Positions 1-11,725 of a stretch of 25,706 nt of DNA are shown piece by piece (position 1 is the first letter of the stretch; every line of letters starts with the position of its first letter). The position numbers and the translations under genes are program-made. This DNA comes from Saccoglossus kowalevskii (Eukaryota; Hemichordata; Enteropneusta; Harrimaniidae): assembly GCF_000003605.2 (NCBI RefSeq), contig NW_003141327.1:48788-74493 (forward strand), written 5' to 3'. Below the pieces are notes generated by a model, which was not told the DNA's origin, ran no database searches, and saw only the letters and a program-made list of their open reading frames with translations.

Positions 1-2503
1 CCCTTTAACCTCATCGTCTTTCAAAACAAGACATTTTCTTTATGTATTGATTTCTTTCTTAAGTTACCTACTTACTCGAAATATTGACTAACACATTGTA
101 GAAATGTAACGCATCTTCGCTTCAAGATATCGTTCAATAGATTCAGTGGAAGTTAACGGTGTATAACCGTGAAGAGAATCGGGCGTTTGAGTGAGACGAA
201 TGATGATAATATATTTCTATCCAAACATGAATCCCATGAGAGATTATGATGACAGAGTGATTTTCAATATCAAGTATAGATTGCGTGTTTGTCCAATTAA
301 GGAAGGTCATTTGACTTTTAACGGACAGTAATGGTGACTAAACAAACACATTATTCAAGTTTCATTATTAAACTAATTGATCACATAAAACTGCATAATT
401 TATTACTCATAGAATTTCGGTTTACCTTCTAAATAATTAAACCACATATTTCATTATGACTTGCCTCTAGGGAATGACTTGGTTTGTTAAAAGACCATGA
501 CCTATTGGTGGCTGTCACGTCATTCCCCTTCCCAGAGTTCCTTGCGGTTAGATCACAGAAAGTTTCTCTGCCACCACACACCGCCATTTTGTGGCGAAAC
601 ACCACTAGACTTTTACTACGCGTATCATTTGCGTATTTTTGTTATTAGAGATCTCGTGTTGATTTATTCCTACTGGAAAACAAGTTTTAAAATATTTTAT
701 CGATAGCTAATAATATTTTTTTCGTAAATGCATTGTCAAGGATCAGTGAAGGATGAAAGAGTTATAATTTACAAACTGAGAAAATAAATTCATCGCGAAA
801 TAATGGTTACTAAGGTGTTACTCGGTTCATCAAACTGACCGTCCTGTCGATTGGCAGACGAAGAAATATAAGGAAACGAAAGCACATAGGGTTATTGACG
901 GCTAAATCGTCACACCATTTGCGTTACGGAAAGTAAAAAAAAATCACTTGAAAATCGAACACCTGCATGGCAATGTGTTGTTGGGCGTCATTTGAAAGTA
1001 GTGCCACTGTGACGCATCGACAATCAACGACAAGTTTACGATCGCGTGGTGGCAGAGATATATTCATAGAAATAGAACTCTGCCTGGAAGATCGGTTGGC
1101 GTGTTACTTTGTATCCGTGTCTATGACAATGAGTTTATTGCGTCATTTTGTATCTTTGATTCACGTATAATTAACGCCATAGGACAGGGGGTGGTGCGAG
1201 GGCGTAGCCCTAAACAATTTCTGATATTACATGTAATTACTCATGTAAACACGGGCGGCTTCAATTTAATTTAAGCATGGAGGGAATAAGAATTACCTTA
1301 ATATCTCCATGATTTAAGGTAGTGGGTGATATCAGCATAATTCCCCAGTCAACAAATAAGTGCCCGATGTCTATCATCTCTTGACAAATCTAATTTGATG
1401 AAATCCAATCACAGCAAAAAATACGTTAGCTTTCATGTTTCACTACTACAACTTTACAGGCACATTACGAACATAGACTTGCTACATGAGTTTCGGACTC
1501 ACATCCACAATAAACACTAAGCAAGGCAACTCATATGTAGCTATGGCTGCTGACGTGCTACGAGAGAGAGGCTCCACGAAAGAGCGGTCCACCAGAGCGC
1601 AATTAGTCAATCTCGCACTAGTTGTCTGATTCGTTGTTTGACATACAACGACACGCTCACATATCTTCGCGTCGCAACTCGCTGTAACAATCAGACGCGC
1701 AACTCACTGACAGCCCAAAATAACATGTAAAACATGTGACATAAAGAATTCTGGTCTATATATATCCATAGACCAATTTTTTTTCGGTAACCCCCTGGGG
1801 TGGCAAATACTACAAATTATCCCAGAGAATTGTTGTGTAGATCACAACTATGTATTATGGCAGTAGCGGTAGCGTTTTTATTGAGCATGTTATTGGGTAT
1901 TTATTGATATAATTATCACACGTAAATAATTAAATTCAATGTCAATATTATGATCCATATATATTCTACTATATGACCATTTAACCTATCTTTAAATATA
2001 TGAAAAAATAACTTCACCATTGAAATAAAGTGAAAAAATACATATTTTGACCATTCTTATAACATTTCGCACACTCGTTCCACGGCAAATTGTCAAATGA
2101 CTCCATTCTTTCAAAAACATAATTTCATCCTTCTGATGACATGAACGTACACAAATGAACCATGAAGAAGAAGAAGACACAAACTTTCAATTCGGCTTCA
2201 ACCTCCCCGAGCACGACGTTTTTGACAGAATGTATAAACTTGGGGTTACAGTGATGTCAAAGTTTGACATGTTTACTCTTACTTAAACACGTATGCACAC
2301 ATTTCATTCAACCTGGGCACAGAGTTAACACATAACGATTACATGTGCAAATTACCGTTTCTTCAAATATGCGAATATTAAGTAGACCTTTTAAAAAACC
2401 CAATATGGTTATTTTTATGGTTAAATTGAAATGTTTATCATTTTTTAAACATGTATGCACTAATTGCATTTCAAACATGTGTGATGCACAATAGATTACA
2501 TGT
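1..2503. other. AT-rich stretch with no recognisable gene
   Basis: Open frames are under about 105 codons and none shows a recognisable domain. The 101-codon minus-strand frame around 2308-2613 runs into the LINE fragment and has no family signature. Around 1560-1690 the base composition is richer in CG dinucleotides than its surroundings, but I see no exon or known promoter motif there. A small perfect hairpin lies at 1752-1775 and is listed separately. Confidence 0.6.
1752..1775. repeat. 8-bp perfect hairpin
   Basis: TGGTCTAT is followed after 8 bases by its exact reverse complement ATAGACCA, then by a T-rich run. It could be a small structure or the decayed core of an inverted-repeat element. 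No function is claimed. Confidence 0.5.
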
Positions 2504-2516
2504 AGACTGCAATAAG
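2504..2516 (+). repeat. Left target-site duplication of the LINE
   Basis: AGACTGCAATAAG occurs here and again, identically, at 4288-4300. The two copies immediately bracket the LINE homology, so they are read as the target-site duplication made at insertion. Confidence 0.8.
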
Positions 2517-4287
2517 GAGAGACAAACGTCGCTATACAAAAAAGCCAGCAGAAGAAGACGAGTTTGCTGCTCATCAAAAAGACATGAAAACAGTGTACAA
2601 AATCTCCAAGCAACTACACGAGGTTCAAGGTCACTCCCAGGATATTCCAGTGAAAGCTAAAGATGGATCTATTATCACAGAAGAGCGGACAAAGCTGGAA
2701 AGGTTGAAAGAGCACTTTCAAGAAATCCTTAACCAGCCAGATCCATTGGTTGTTGCTAATATCACTGAAGCAGTAGAGCACCTAGATATAAACGTGGGAG
2801 AAATAACAGACGCCATCCAAAAACTAAAGAATGGAAAGGCCCCAGGAGAGTATGGCATATGTCCAGAAATGCTGAAGGTGGAAGATAAAGATACACCTCA
2901 CGTCCTCCAAAACATCCTTCAGGACATATGGAACAGTGAGACAGCACCAGATGACTGGAAAACAGGTATCATCATCAAACTACCCAAGAAAGGAAAACTT
3001 GAGGACTGTAACAATTGGAGAGGCATCACCCTACTCTCGCTTACATGCAAAATTTTCTGCCATGTCATTCTCCAACGTATTAAGGCAGCAGTAAATACCA
3101 TACTATGAGAAGAGCAAGCAGGATTCAGGAAAGGAAGATCCTGCATAGATCACATGTTTGTTCTGCGCCAAATACTGGAGCAATCAAGTGAATGAAACAG
3201 CTCATTCTACATTACATTTATAGATTTCAAGCAGGCGTTTGACAGACTTCATCGCAACTCACTCTGGATGATCCTGAAACACTACGGTATTCCAAAGAAT
3301 CTGGTCAACATGATCCAGTCTCTTTACAGGAACTTTGAATGCTGTGGCATACACAACAATGAGCTGACCAAACCTTTCATGGTAGAAACCGGAGTTAAAC
3401 AAGGACGCATTATGTCGCCTCTACTGTTCTCCCTGGCAATTGACTGGGTGATGCGATGTAGCACTAAAGGAAAGCGCAGATGAATCCAATGGACCCTCAC
3501 CTCAGTCTTGAAAGACTTGGATTATGCGGATGATATAGCATTATTTTCACACTGGTACCAATGTTCAGCAAAATGAATTACAGCCTCAGCCAGACAGCCA
3601 GTACTGTCAGCCTAACAGTCAACGAAAAGAAGATGAAGGTCCTGAGGAACAACACTGCAACGACTAACCCAATCACTGTGAATGGTAACCCAATAGAGGA
3701 CGTGTAGGACTTTGTCTATCTGGGCAGCAAAATGACAGCAAATGGTGACTGTGATGTTGAGGTTAATGCAAGAATCAGCAAAGCAAACCAAACCTTTGCT
3801 ATGCTAAAATCTATCTGGAGATTCACTGGACTGGCATCCACACAAAGATCAAGATTTTCAAGAGCAATATCCTGAGCGTCCTTCTATATGGCTCGGAGTG
3901 TTGGAAAACCACTTCCTCCATCGAAAGAAAGTTAGAAGTGTTCCAAAATAAGTGCCTACTTAGCATTCTTAGAATATTCTGGCCAAACACCATCTCAAAT
4001 GAAAACCTCTGGGAAAGAACAGCAACAACATCAATTAAAGAGACTATTCGAATCCAACGATGGAGATGGCTGGGACATGTGTGCCGTATGCCATCATCTT
4101 CTCTCGAAAAAATATCATTATATTGGACGCCTCAAGGGAGGAGAAACCGAGGTCGGCCAAGAAAACCCTGGAGAAGAACATTAGAAAGCTCAGGAGTAAG
4201 AGACTGTCCCTTGAGACTGCCCCCAGGATAGCGGCTGACAGAGCCAGACAGAAACTCCTTGTTTTGCCTCAAGTTGAGGGCTGAATG
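2517..4287 (+). mobile_element. 5'-truncated, degenerate RTE-group LINE (reverse transcriptase region)
   Basis: This is a broken copy of the second half of a LINE endonuclease-reverse transcriptase ORF. The upstream linker and thumb-side region starts at about 2584. Fingers/palm motifs follow: NGKAPG, then IIIKLPKKG, then NWRGITLLS around 3016. AGFRKGRS lies at about 3118. RT motif A, FIDFKQAFD, has its catalytic Asp at 3223. VKQGRIMSPLLF follows, and RT motif C, YADD, is at 3523-3534. After the palm come YLGSKM, LYGSECW, RWRWLGHV and RGRPRKPWRRT, an order I know from RTE-group elements. The copy is dead. In-frame stops are at 3106, 3193, 3481, 3574 and 3705, and the reading frame shifts three times (1 to 3 near 3560, 3 to 2 near 3860, 2 to 1 near 4170-4200). 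The endonuclease half is missing, as expected for 5' truncation during target-primed reverse transcription. The last ORF ends at 4284 and the 3' untranslated part is almost nil, which fits RTE elements. Clade placement beyond the RTE group is an inference. Confidence 0.9.
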
Positions 4288-4300
4288 AGACTGCAATAAG
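4288..4300 (+). repeat. Right target-site duplication of the LINE
   Basis: This is an exact 13-of-13 copy of the sequence at 2504-2516, starting three bases after the final LINE stop codon. It fixes the 3' end of the insertion. Confidence 0.8.
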
Positions 4301-5310
4301 TGGGTCGTTTGTGTAAAAGTAGAAAAATAAAGTTGTTAATAACTGTAGTGAATATAAACCATTCACATGCTTTTTAATATTACATTTGAAAACCATCGGC
4401 AGTCAAGTTGGGACAGAATTAAACTTAATTCATTTCATACATTCTTTATGGTATTATTATCCACCTTGAAAATGATTTTAAGATGTGAGCATAAGAGATG
4501 TGTAGAATATAATCGCTGAACATATGTGCGTCATAAGTTCATAACAGTTAGTACAGTTACAACAGAGCAATATGCACTCGTTAAATCCATAAATCATATC
4601 ACTTTAGATATGGCCCTCTTTCATATCATATCATTTCATATTGGATGTCATGCATTAAATGGATACGGTAGAGACGGACATACCGTGTATGCTTGCAACA
4701 ATTAGACACATTCTTCCCTTGTGCATTACATATGAACAATTGAAACCAGGTTCCATGCAGAAATATAGTGTAATTTTATCAGTCTGCAATTTGAAAGAAT
4801 TATTAGGGTTGCAAGAATTAAATATTATAATAAGGGAGCACATCATTACAAAAATAAAGGACCACTTATACGCCTATCAACATGCGTTTTGGCTCCAGAT
4901 ACGTCAATTGATATTGGGAAAGTACACTGAATTGGAAATGACAAATATTAAAGGATACAAACAGCTTGAGGCAAATGCCATGACAGATCGCTTACACAGG
5001 AATAACACGTAATAAAACCTCAATCTTCGGAAGCAGCACAGTAAAGAAATTACATGGTCATAATAAGTAGGTACATATCAACTTACTAATAACCAGCATT
5101 TTCCCAAGAGCTTCATTAATTATTAGTAAAATAATCAAATAGATACTGCATTGAATTAGTATAGAGTGTCCATCCATAACATTCAACTCACTAAGAACTC
5201 TAGACACGCTTCAGTCTGTCAATAGAACTTCGTATACGTCACCCGCAGCACCAAAACAATTCAACGTATTTGAGACTGTTTGCATTATTGGCATGGCTCT
5301 TTGCAGAGTA
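4301..5310. other. No gene recognised
   Basis: AT-rich sequence. A 117-codon open frame at 4659-5012 (+) has no motif I recognise, no splice context and ordinary AT-rich composition, so I do not call it a gene. Confidence 0.5.
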
Positions 5311-5364
5311 ATTGATATGTCTACTATAATTGATATGCCTACTATAATTGATATACCTACTATA
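5311..5364 (+). repeat. 18-bp unit repeated three times
   Basis: The unit ATTGATATGTCTACTATA is repeated head to tail three times with only one or two base changes per copy (TGTC, TGCC, TACC variants). It is a short local tandem duplication. Confidence 0.9.
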
Positions 5365-5993
5365 GTGTCTTACTATTCCACATCTTATTGATAATCCTTC
5401 AAACTTATTTTAAACACGTTTTGATAATTTTAAAACTGACTGAAAAAATAGTTTGTAAAGTCATGCAGTGCGTCGGGCTTCATTTTCTGAGCCGGTGGTA
5501 CGGAATATTAGCATTAACACATCACAGAAAACATATGGGATTAAAATAAACATGTACTATAACTTCGGGTTTGTGGATATATTGTATTAAACTGTAAGTT
5601 ATAAGGAAGAATTAGATGTAATAACTAACTGAAATTTAATAGATCACATTGCAGAAATGAGAGTAATGCACGTCACGTGTTTAGGTTACAATTAACCAAA
5701 TGTTGTTTAAATGTAAATGTCATTTAAAAATGCAGTGTCATGACTTTACGTGTGTTGTTAAGTAAACCGTACGAAATGAATTACATCATGTCGTGTTGTA
5801 CTCATGCGCCAGAGTTCATGTCATAGATGGATATCTGCGTCAATTTGGAATATGCTTCTTAGAATGCACGGGGATGCACAATCATTCCTATCAATTCTGT
5901 GCCATAACTGTCACGCTAAGTAATAAACTTGGGGATAAATGATCGATCCATACACGACTATGAATTACCGTCCAGTTTCTGTAAACGTATATT
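5365..5993. other. No gene recognised
   Basis: AT-rich with scattered stops in all frames. No repeat or motif stands out. Confidence 0.5.
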
Positions 5994-6122
5994 TTAAAGT
6001 AGGGGAGTCGTCACCTGCGCGTGCGACAGACGGCCATAGCGTGTCGTTGTTTACAAACAAGAGCCTACCCAAGGGCCTTTGCGTTTTAGTGTACGTTGTT
6101 ATGGTCGCTTTGGACTCAATTA
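5994..6122 (-). mobile_element. Fragment of the TTAA-bounded MITE family
   Basis: This segment matches the reverse complement of the complete element at 9244-9406. It starts TTAAAGTAGGGGAGTCGTCA and continues through GGCCATAGCGTGT, TTGTTTACAAACAAG and TTGTTATGGTCGCTT. The similarity stops near 6122, so the other terminal inverted repeat is missing. It is a truncated copy in opposite orientation to the 9244 element. Confidence 0.75.
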
Positions 6123-6326
6123 TCAAGATAGGCGGTGGTCGTTGCGCAGCGCGTGTACGAATTTCATGCAAACAAACAATGCATTCTACACGCGACACTG
6201 TGGAAACTCAATAATAAACATAATAATAAACACACTCAAAATCCAAAGGTGCCGTCTGTGGCTGACGACATTTTATTTTTTATCGGTTTTTCATTATTGA
6301 ATTTGAGTTAATAATGAGTTTTTATA

Positions 6327-6906
6327 ACATGTATCAGGGGGAAATTCTTCTACAGGATCGGGAACGTCACTTAAACTTTACAGTCAAATAAGACACACAC
6401 GACGAAATACGTCGGTCAGTCGAGTATTCTATAAGACACAGCGCCCTGGGGAAAAGTCCCCAAGACTATCGCAAGGCTGACCCAAGACTCTGTCCCAAGA
6501 CTGCGTCAAGACTCTCCTCAAGACTCTCCAGGACTGCGTCTCTCCTTGTGTACTCGCCAAGACCAACTAACACAACTTTATTTACTTTCAAAACCTTAAC
6601 CAATTACAAAGCAGTAAAAAGACTCTAGGGCGTAACCTTCAATCATAAAGCCAATCACACTAAGTACTGAATATGTCATATCTTTTGATTAACCGTTCAC
6701 TACATTAATAACTGTGAATACCAACTGTCAGAAATAGTAGTCCAAATAGCGACGGTTATCTCGTAATTAGTTCCAAATCACTGAGCCGAGTTCCGTCCAG
6801 AACCTCAAATGGGCCTAAACGATGACAGACACAACACAGCCATTCGCTAGTAATCCGCTAATTAAGTCAGTCAACAGATACGCAAAAACAAATTCATCAC
6901 ACATGT
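6327..6906 (-). mobile_element. LTR-like dispersed repeat, copy 1
   Basis: About 580 bp aligns along its length with 11726-12338 in the same orientation. Both copies begin ACATGTATCAGGGG and end in ACACATGT, so the boundaries are shared. Read on the minus strand the unit runs from TGTGT..A to TGATACA with TG...CA ends and a short imperfect inverted repeat. It has an ATTGG box and an AATAAA-like signal in mid unit, all features of a long terminal repeat. Around 6461-6540 CAAGACT recurs several times. This copy lacks roughly 50-70 bp near its left end compared with copy 2. No target-site duplication or coding interior was found, so a solo LTR, the end of a non-autonomous LTR element, or an unrelated repeat are all possible. 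Confidence 0.65.
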
Positions 6907-9243
6907 GACATAGAAACATGTAATAGTTTCCCACCATCTGAGCGGAAAATCTTATTATTGCACGCAATTGCAAATAGTGACTCATCGCATTTGCTTGTAA
7001 CATAACGTTAAATAAGACTTTTTATAAAACATCGGGATAGTGTTGGCTTCTCTGTGATTCAGGAATGGTACACCGTTCACTATTTTTTTTATTTTTTTAA
7101 TTATATTTACTCTTTTTTTTTTCATACACACACACAAATGTTAAATGTTGATGCCAAATCACCAATGGCTTGGCAACATCATCTATATTCTGAAATACAC
7201 ACCTATCGGTTTAAAAAAAAGAAATGTGAAAATATTAACCGATTGAACCAATGCTACAGCTACTTGGACAAGAATATTGTTCATTAAGTCAAGATTTACT
7301 GTTCAATTTACATTTACTGTTTAATCCTTACGAGAAGAGAATCGAGAGTTAAAATTGTGTCATAATAGTAATCATGTGAAGTTTAGGGTGGCGTTCAAAT
7401 TAAAATATCCCAACGAATGCTTGGAAACAATTCTTTCTTAATGTGTTTTCACTTCTCCATTTTAAAACAACATACTTTACTATACAATGAGTGTGATTTG
7501 ATGGAATTGTTGAGTCAAGTGCATTCAATATTAAAATGGTGATAACGTTTATCAGTGCACTGTGTTGATAACAGTTAAATAAGATGAAATTTTATTTTGC
7601 TCTCAGACCAAAATGATAAGCTTGCTGAATTCAATATTGTACTCATTGGACGATCAAATTGAGAGAATGGTTTGTTTCTATTTGATCAATATTTTGTACT
7701 ACCAGATTTGAGTTGCAGAACATTGGATGTAGGTTCACGTATTTGATTTTGTCTACTTACAAAAATATAATTATGATAAGAATACTGGTTTCAAATAGTT
7801 TGGAACAATTGTAACAATAAATGATGACTTACTGCATCCGGGAAGAACAAGATTATGTACTTCACAATGGAGCACATTATTAATGTTTTACTTTTATTTA
7901 GTTAGTTTTATCATTTTAGTATTTTGTTTTTTACCATACTAAACCCCCTGATGGTTTTTGATTGTGCAATAAAGTTATTATTAATGTCCAAGTCAATGAG
8001 AAGAATTGATATAACAGTTGTACATTAGATCAATAAGTACACTTATAAAGGCATAGCGAAAATACCAAAGCAACTACAATACATTACAAAACATGGAGGT
8101 GATTATTCGGGTGTGTTTTTTTTAATAAGTGAGCAAATGCTGTGTGGGCTGATCATGCAGCCTGCAAGGCACATCAATAAAACTAAATAAAGGTAGTTAA
8201 CCTATAATGTCAATGATACCAACAAAGTTTTAAAATAAGGCATTTTATGATTTTTGGTGGCTGTTGATATTGATATTCCTAAACCATTTTATTGTTCATT
8301 CCTGTAAAATAAGTGACCCTAACCGTGGGTAATTAACGTCTAGTCCCTTGCAACCTCCCTGTTATCTCGTGGGTACTATCACCCACTCCATAGTAGTCTG
8401 GAAATGTTGCTCAGATCTTCTTCACTAACCATGTCAATCTATTCCAATGACATGAAGAATGGGCGGTCATACTGTCGTCTTTATGGCAACTATCAGTCGA
8501 TACAGCGTGTGGGAAAAACATACAGCTGTCATCTTTCCTCGGAAAATTAGCATATTCAGATTAGCAATGTAATATATGCAAATCAACGTCACGGTCACCC
8601 AATGATAGCAGAGGCAAATATGTAGACGGCCGAACGACACATGAAATAACAGGATGGTAACTAGACTAGGTTGGAAGTGAAGACATGTCACATGTATTTC
8701 AAAGGTTACTTATGAAAGTATTGAAGGACGTGGCCTAATTTAACTCGAATGAGACAACCAATTGCTTTGATTCTGTTGAAATATCTATCATGCATGTCCC
8801 AAGGTAATATGGGTTAATTTACCTTTTATACAGATGTACAAATTGCGATATTGCATCTTCTTCCCGGGGCATCCCAAATGTGAAACGTAAGACCCAAGAA
8901 AATATATATTAGTTACATATGGCTTTCAAAATTCAGCTCGTCATTCGACATAAATTGTTACTCTGAAATCAATTACCGTGATGAATATGTCAACTACGCA
9001 CATTATTGTAAAATCAGCAATCATTTCACACAAACTAGGTTGTGTAACAGCGTGTCGTACAACTCCATTCAGGTTATATGCGCCTCCTGGTACTTCATAT
9101 CGGTTTCCATTTCCGTTTCTCAGTAATATCATCTATAGATGTTTCAATAAGTACACAATTTGTAATGGTGTCAATCAAAGTTTAAAAATAGATATAGGAC
9201 TCGTGTGCTGTTTACAAAAAACGGAGAAAATTAAGACATAATG
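6907..9243. other. No gene recognised; non-coding interior between LTR-like repeats
   Basis: No open frame shows a known domain, and there is no gag, protease, integrase or reverse transcriptase trace on either strand. A T-run followed by a short (CA)n tract lies at 7081-7137. Around 7960-7990 the stretch TTGTGCAATAAAGTTATTATTA looks like the 3' tail of some retroelement, but no upstream homology supports a call. Confidence 0.5.
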
Positions 9244-9406
9244 TTAAAGCGGGGGGCGTCATCTGCGCACGCGCGGGAATTAAGTCCCAAGCGACGATAA
9301 CAACACACGCTAAAGACGCAAAGACGCATGGATAGACGCTTGTTTGTAAACAATTACACGCTATGGCCATCTCACGCATGCGCAGGTGACGACTCCCCTG
9401 CTTTAA
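9244..9406 (+). mobile_element. Intact 163-bp MITE with TTAA ends
   Basis: The element begins TTAAAGCGGGGGGCGTCATC, and the reverse complement of its end begins TTAAAGCAGGGGAGTCGTCA. The terminal inverted repeats extend about 30 bp with a few mismatches, through TGCGCAYGCG. TTAA is present at both ends and could be a target-site duplication as in piggyBac-like elements, but the first bases are not typical of piggyBac and the superfamily is uncertain. It is far richer in CG dinucleotides than its flanks. Relatives lie at 5994-6122 (inverted, truncated) and 16459 onward (one end only). It has no coding capacity, so it would depend on a transposase supplied elsewhere. Confidence 0.85.
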
Positions 9407-10210
9407 GTACCAAAGAAGTGAATGTAAGAAAGGCATGTAGTGGAACGTGGACTAAAAGTATTTGTCTATGTAATGTACGGACACGCGCAGTATGGAGGAA
9501 ATTACAGTCTCTTCTTAGCGCGACAACAAACTAAGGTGGCTATTAATAAAATAGGTTTCACAATGGAAAAAGTAAGTGTTTCAGCTACGTTTAGTATAAC
9601 TTTCATCAACATTATGACGGTGCTTTGAAAGACGTTCACTAAAGAAATTAATCAATTTAATGTACCACTTAATGGCATGTGAGTCGCGGATATATATTAT
9701 GGTTGTAAAGTAACGTCCGTGACAGGATTTATAAGTAAATGTCATGGTTACGTTGTCATGGTTACTTGAAAGTGCATGGATACAATGTTGCCTGTACAGT
9801 GTTTACACACAACTTCAGGTTTAATGTTTGGTGGAATAACACTTATTTAATGCATGTAAACGTAAAAAATAAAAACGTTAATGCATTTCAATGTCGAAAT
9901 ACAATACATATAGTAACCAACTGGCATGTTTCAACAATCCTATCAATATGGAGGGAGCTGTGACTGATCGTGAGTTATTCCATATTTGTATGAAGTGTAC
10001 ATGCGTGATTTAGTGATCGTACAATGTTGGTTGAGGTCACTCGTGGTGGACTTTATAGTGAATACTTTTTCTGGTACGTTTTCGTAGGTAATCACATCCT
10101 CTACAACCCTTTATTATCACACGTATCTATAATGCAGTGATCGACATAATCGTCAACAACATTGCTTTCTTGTAATAAATAGACAACGTACACATTATCG
10201 CCGAAAAATA
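9407..10210. other. No gene recognised
   Basis: There is no recognisable coding sequence. A 14-bp duplication (GTCATGGTTACGTT, then GTCATGGTTACTTG) lies at 9741-9768. Confidence 0.5.
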
Positions 10211-10430
10211 GAATAGAATAGAATAGAATAGAATAGAATAGAATAGAATAGAATAGAATAGAATAGAATAGAATAGAATAGAATAGAATAGAACACAACA
10301 CAACACAACACAACACAACACAACACAACAGAATAGAATAGAAAAGGAAAGAATAGAATAGAATAGAATAGAATAGAATAGAATAGAATAGAATAGAATA
10401 GAATAGAATAGAATAGAATAGAATAGAATA
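10211..10430. repeat. Pentanucleotide microsatellite (GAATA)n with CAACA island
   Basis: Forty-four consecutive pentamers keep one register over 220 bp. The order is 16 GAATA, one GAACA, seven CAACA, two GAATA, GAAAA, GGAAA and then 16 GAATA. A variant unit has therefore expanded inside the array without breaking phase, and equal 16-unit blocks flank the variable core. Because the pentamer has no stop on the minus strand it creates a false 120-codon frame reading FYSIL repeats. Confidence 0.98.
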
Positions 10431-10432
10431 AT

Positions 10433-10485
10433 GCTTTAATACATCCTTAATGAAATCTGACATTTCAGTTTTGCTGTATTAAAGC
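10433..10485. repeat. 11-bp inverted repeat beside the microsatellite
   Basis: GCTTTAATACA at 10433-10443 is exactly complementary to TGTATTAAAGC at 10475-10485, leaving a loop of 31 bases. It sits two bases from the end of the pentamer array. It may be the trace of an inverted-repeat element; no function is claimed. Confidence 0.6.
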
Positions 10486-11065
10486 TTTTTTAAATAAACT
10501 ACAATTAAACTACACATACAATACAATAATAGATTTCAAATAAACAACAACTAGATCACACTGAAAATATAGCACAACAATACATTAATTGATTTTCACC
10601 TTTTCTTTTCTTATTTTGTAGGCTTTCTGTGTGTAATTTAATAATCCGTGTAGACATTGCTTGTTAGTGTGTTTATGTGCATAAATTTATTTTTGTTGTA
10701 TTTTTTGAAATTTGGATTGGATTGGAGAATAGACTATATATACGATATTTTGGAATGAACATTATGGCAATAGTTATATCGGCAGAGAAATACACTTGTA
10801 AATGCAAAACGAAGAGTCGGATTATTCTTTAATGTCAGGGTAATTCCTACAAGACTTAATTGACACGCTGATCTGCATCTGGAAAAAAAGACAGAATTTA
10901 GTAATGGTTACCCTGTACGTAAGTTGCATTGTTTGCACTAATGTCACTTATATTCTTTTTTGGTCAAGGTAATATGTCACAATAAATAAAGGCTTAACTA
11001 TGAACATACATGTCACTGATAATTAATGCAAGAGTAGAGAAAAGCTTCTGGTTTTACATTTAGCC
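10486..11065. other. No gene recognised
   Basis: AT-rich, no open frame of note, and no repeat detected by eye. Confidence 0.5.
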
Positions 11066-11107
11066 ACAGTCACTCTACTGGGAGAGTCTACTAGGAGAGT
11101 GACTGTG
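11066..11107. repeat. 12-bp perfect hairpin
   Basis: CACAGTCACTCT is followed by its exact reverse complement AGAGTGACTGTG, with about 19 bases between them. A smaller nested complement (CTCT/AGAG) lies in the loop. Coordinates may be off by one base. The role is unknown. Confidence 0.6.
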
Positions 11108-11213
11108 ATTTAGCGTTGACACATGCATCATGTGTGAATATGGAAATACTGCATGGAACAACCACCCGATACGGATCCGACTAATATTCTATGTATTAAA
11201 GGCCGGCACCTTG

Positions 11214-11608
11214 TGTTGCAAGTTCACGACATTTCTTAAATGAATGGTTCCAAATGAACTTATTTTATATTTCCTGTTATAACACTTTTGTAAAGTGAAA
11301 CATATACATATAGTGTTCTTGTGGGTTGTTGCATGTCTTTTGTCTATGTGTAAGAACGGATACTGAGTTAGTGACCTCTGTCTGTGCCACTGAATAAAAT
11401 GTAAATAATATATGTTGCGAGTTCACGACATTTCTTAAATGAATGGTTTCAAATGAACTTATTTTAAATTTCCGGTTATAACACTTTTGTGACGTGAAAC
11501 GTATACATAGTGTTCTTGTGGGTTGTTGCATGTCTTTTGTCTATGTGTAAGAACGGATACTGAGTTAGTGACCTCTATCTGTGCTACTGATAAATTGTAA
11601 ATAACATA
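11214..11608. repeat. ~199-bp tandem duplication (two copies)
   Basis: Copy 1 spans 11214-11412 and copy 2 spans 11413-11608. Both begin TGTTGC.AGTTCACGACATT and both contain GTGTTCTTGTGGGTTGTTGC and AAGAACGGATACTGAGTTAG. They differ by scattered substitutions and small indels (for example ATACATATAG against ATACATAG), so the duplication is not brand new. A minus-strand 84-codon frame across it repeats its own peptide (NNPQEHYMYMF) only because of the duplication. Confidence 0.95.
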
Positions 11609-11725
11609 TTCTACCAATAATCTTTAAACAAAAGTCGTAAGAGGAAATGTACAATCCACTACACAAGATATTCAAATCAGTAGGAGAAACATATATGGAC
11701 TATATGGTATACATGAAGTGATGTT

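Noticed and set aside
4659-5012. 117-codon plus-strand open frame
   Set aside because: No recognisable domain, AT-rich codons and no splice or transcript evidence in the sequence; the length is compatible with chance.
7960-7995. AATAAAGTTATTATTA as the 3' end of a LINE
   Set aside because: No reverse transcriptase or other element homology upstream and no target duplication; the tail alone is not enough.
10101-10463. 120-codon minus-strand frame of FYSIL repeats
   Set aside because: It is produced by the TTCTA pentamer, which lacks stops in this phase; it is not a protein.
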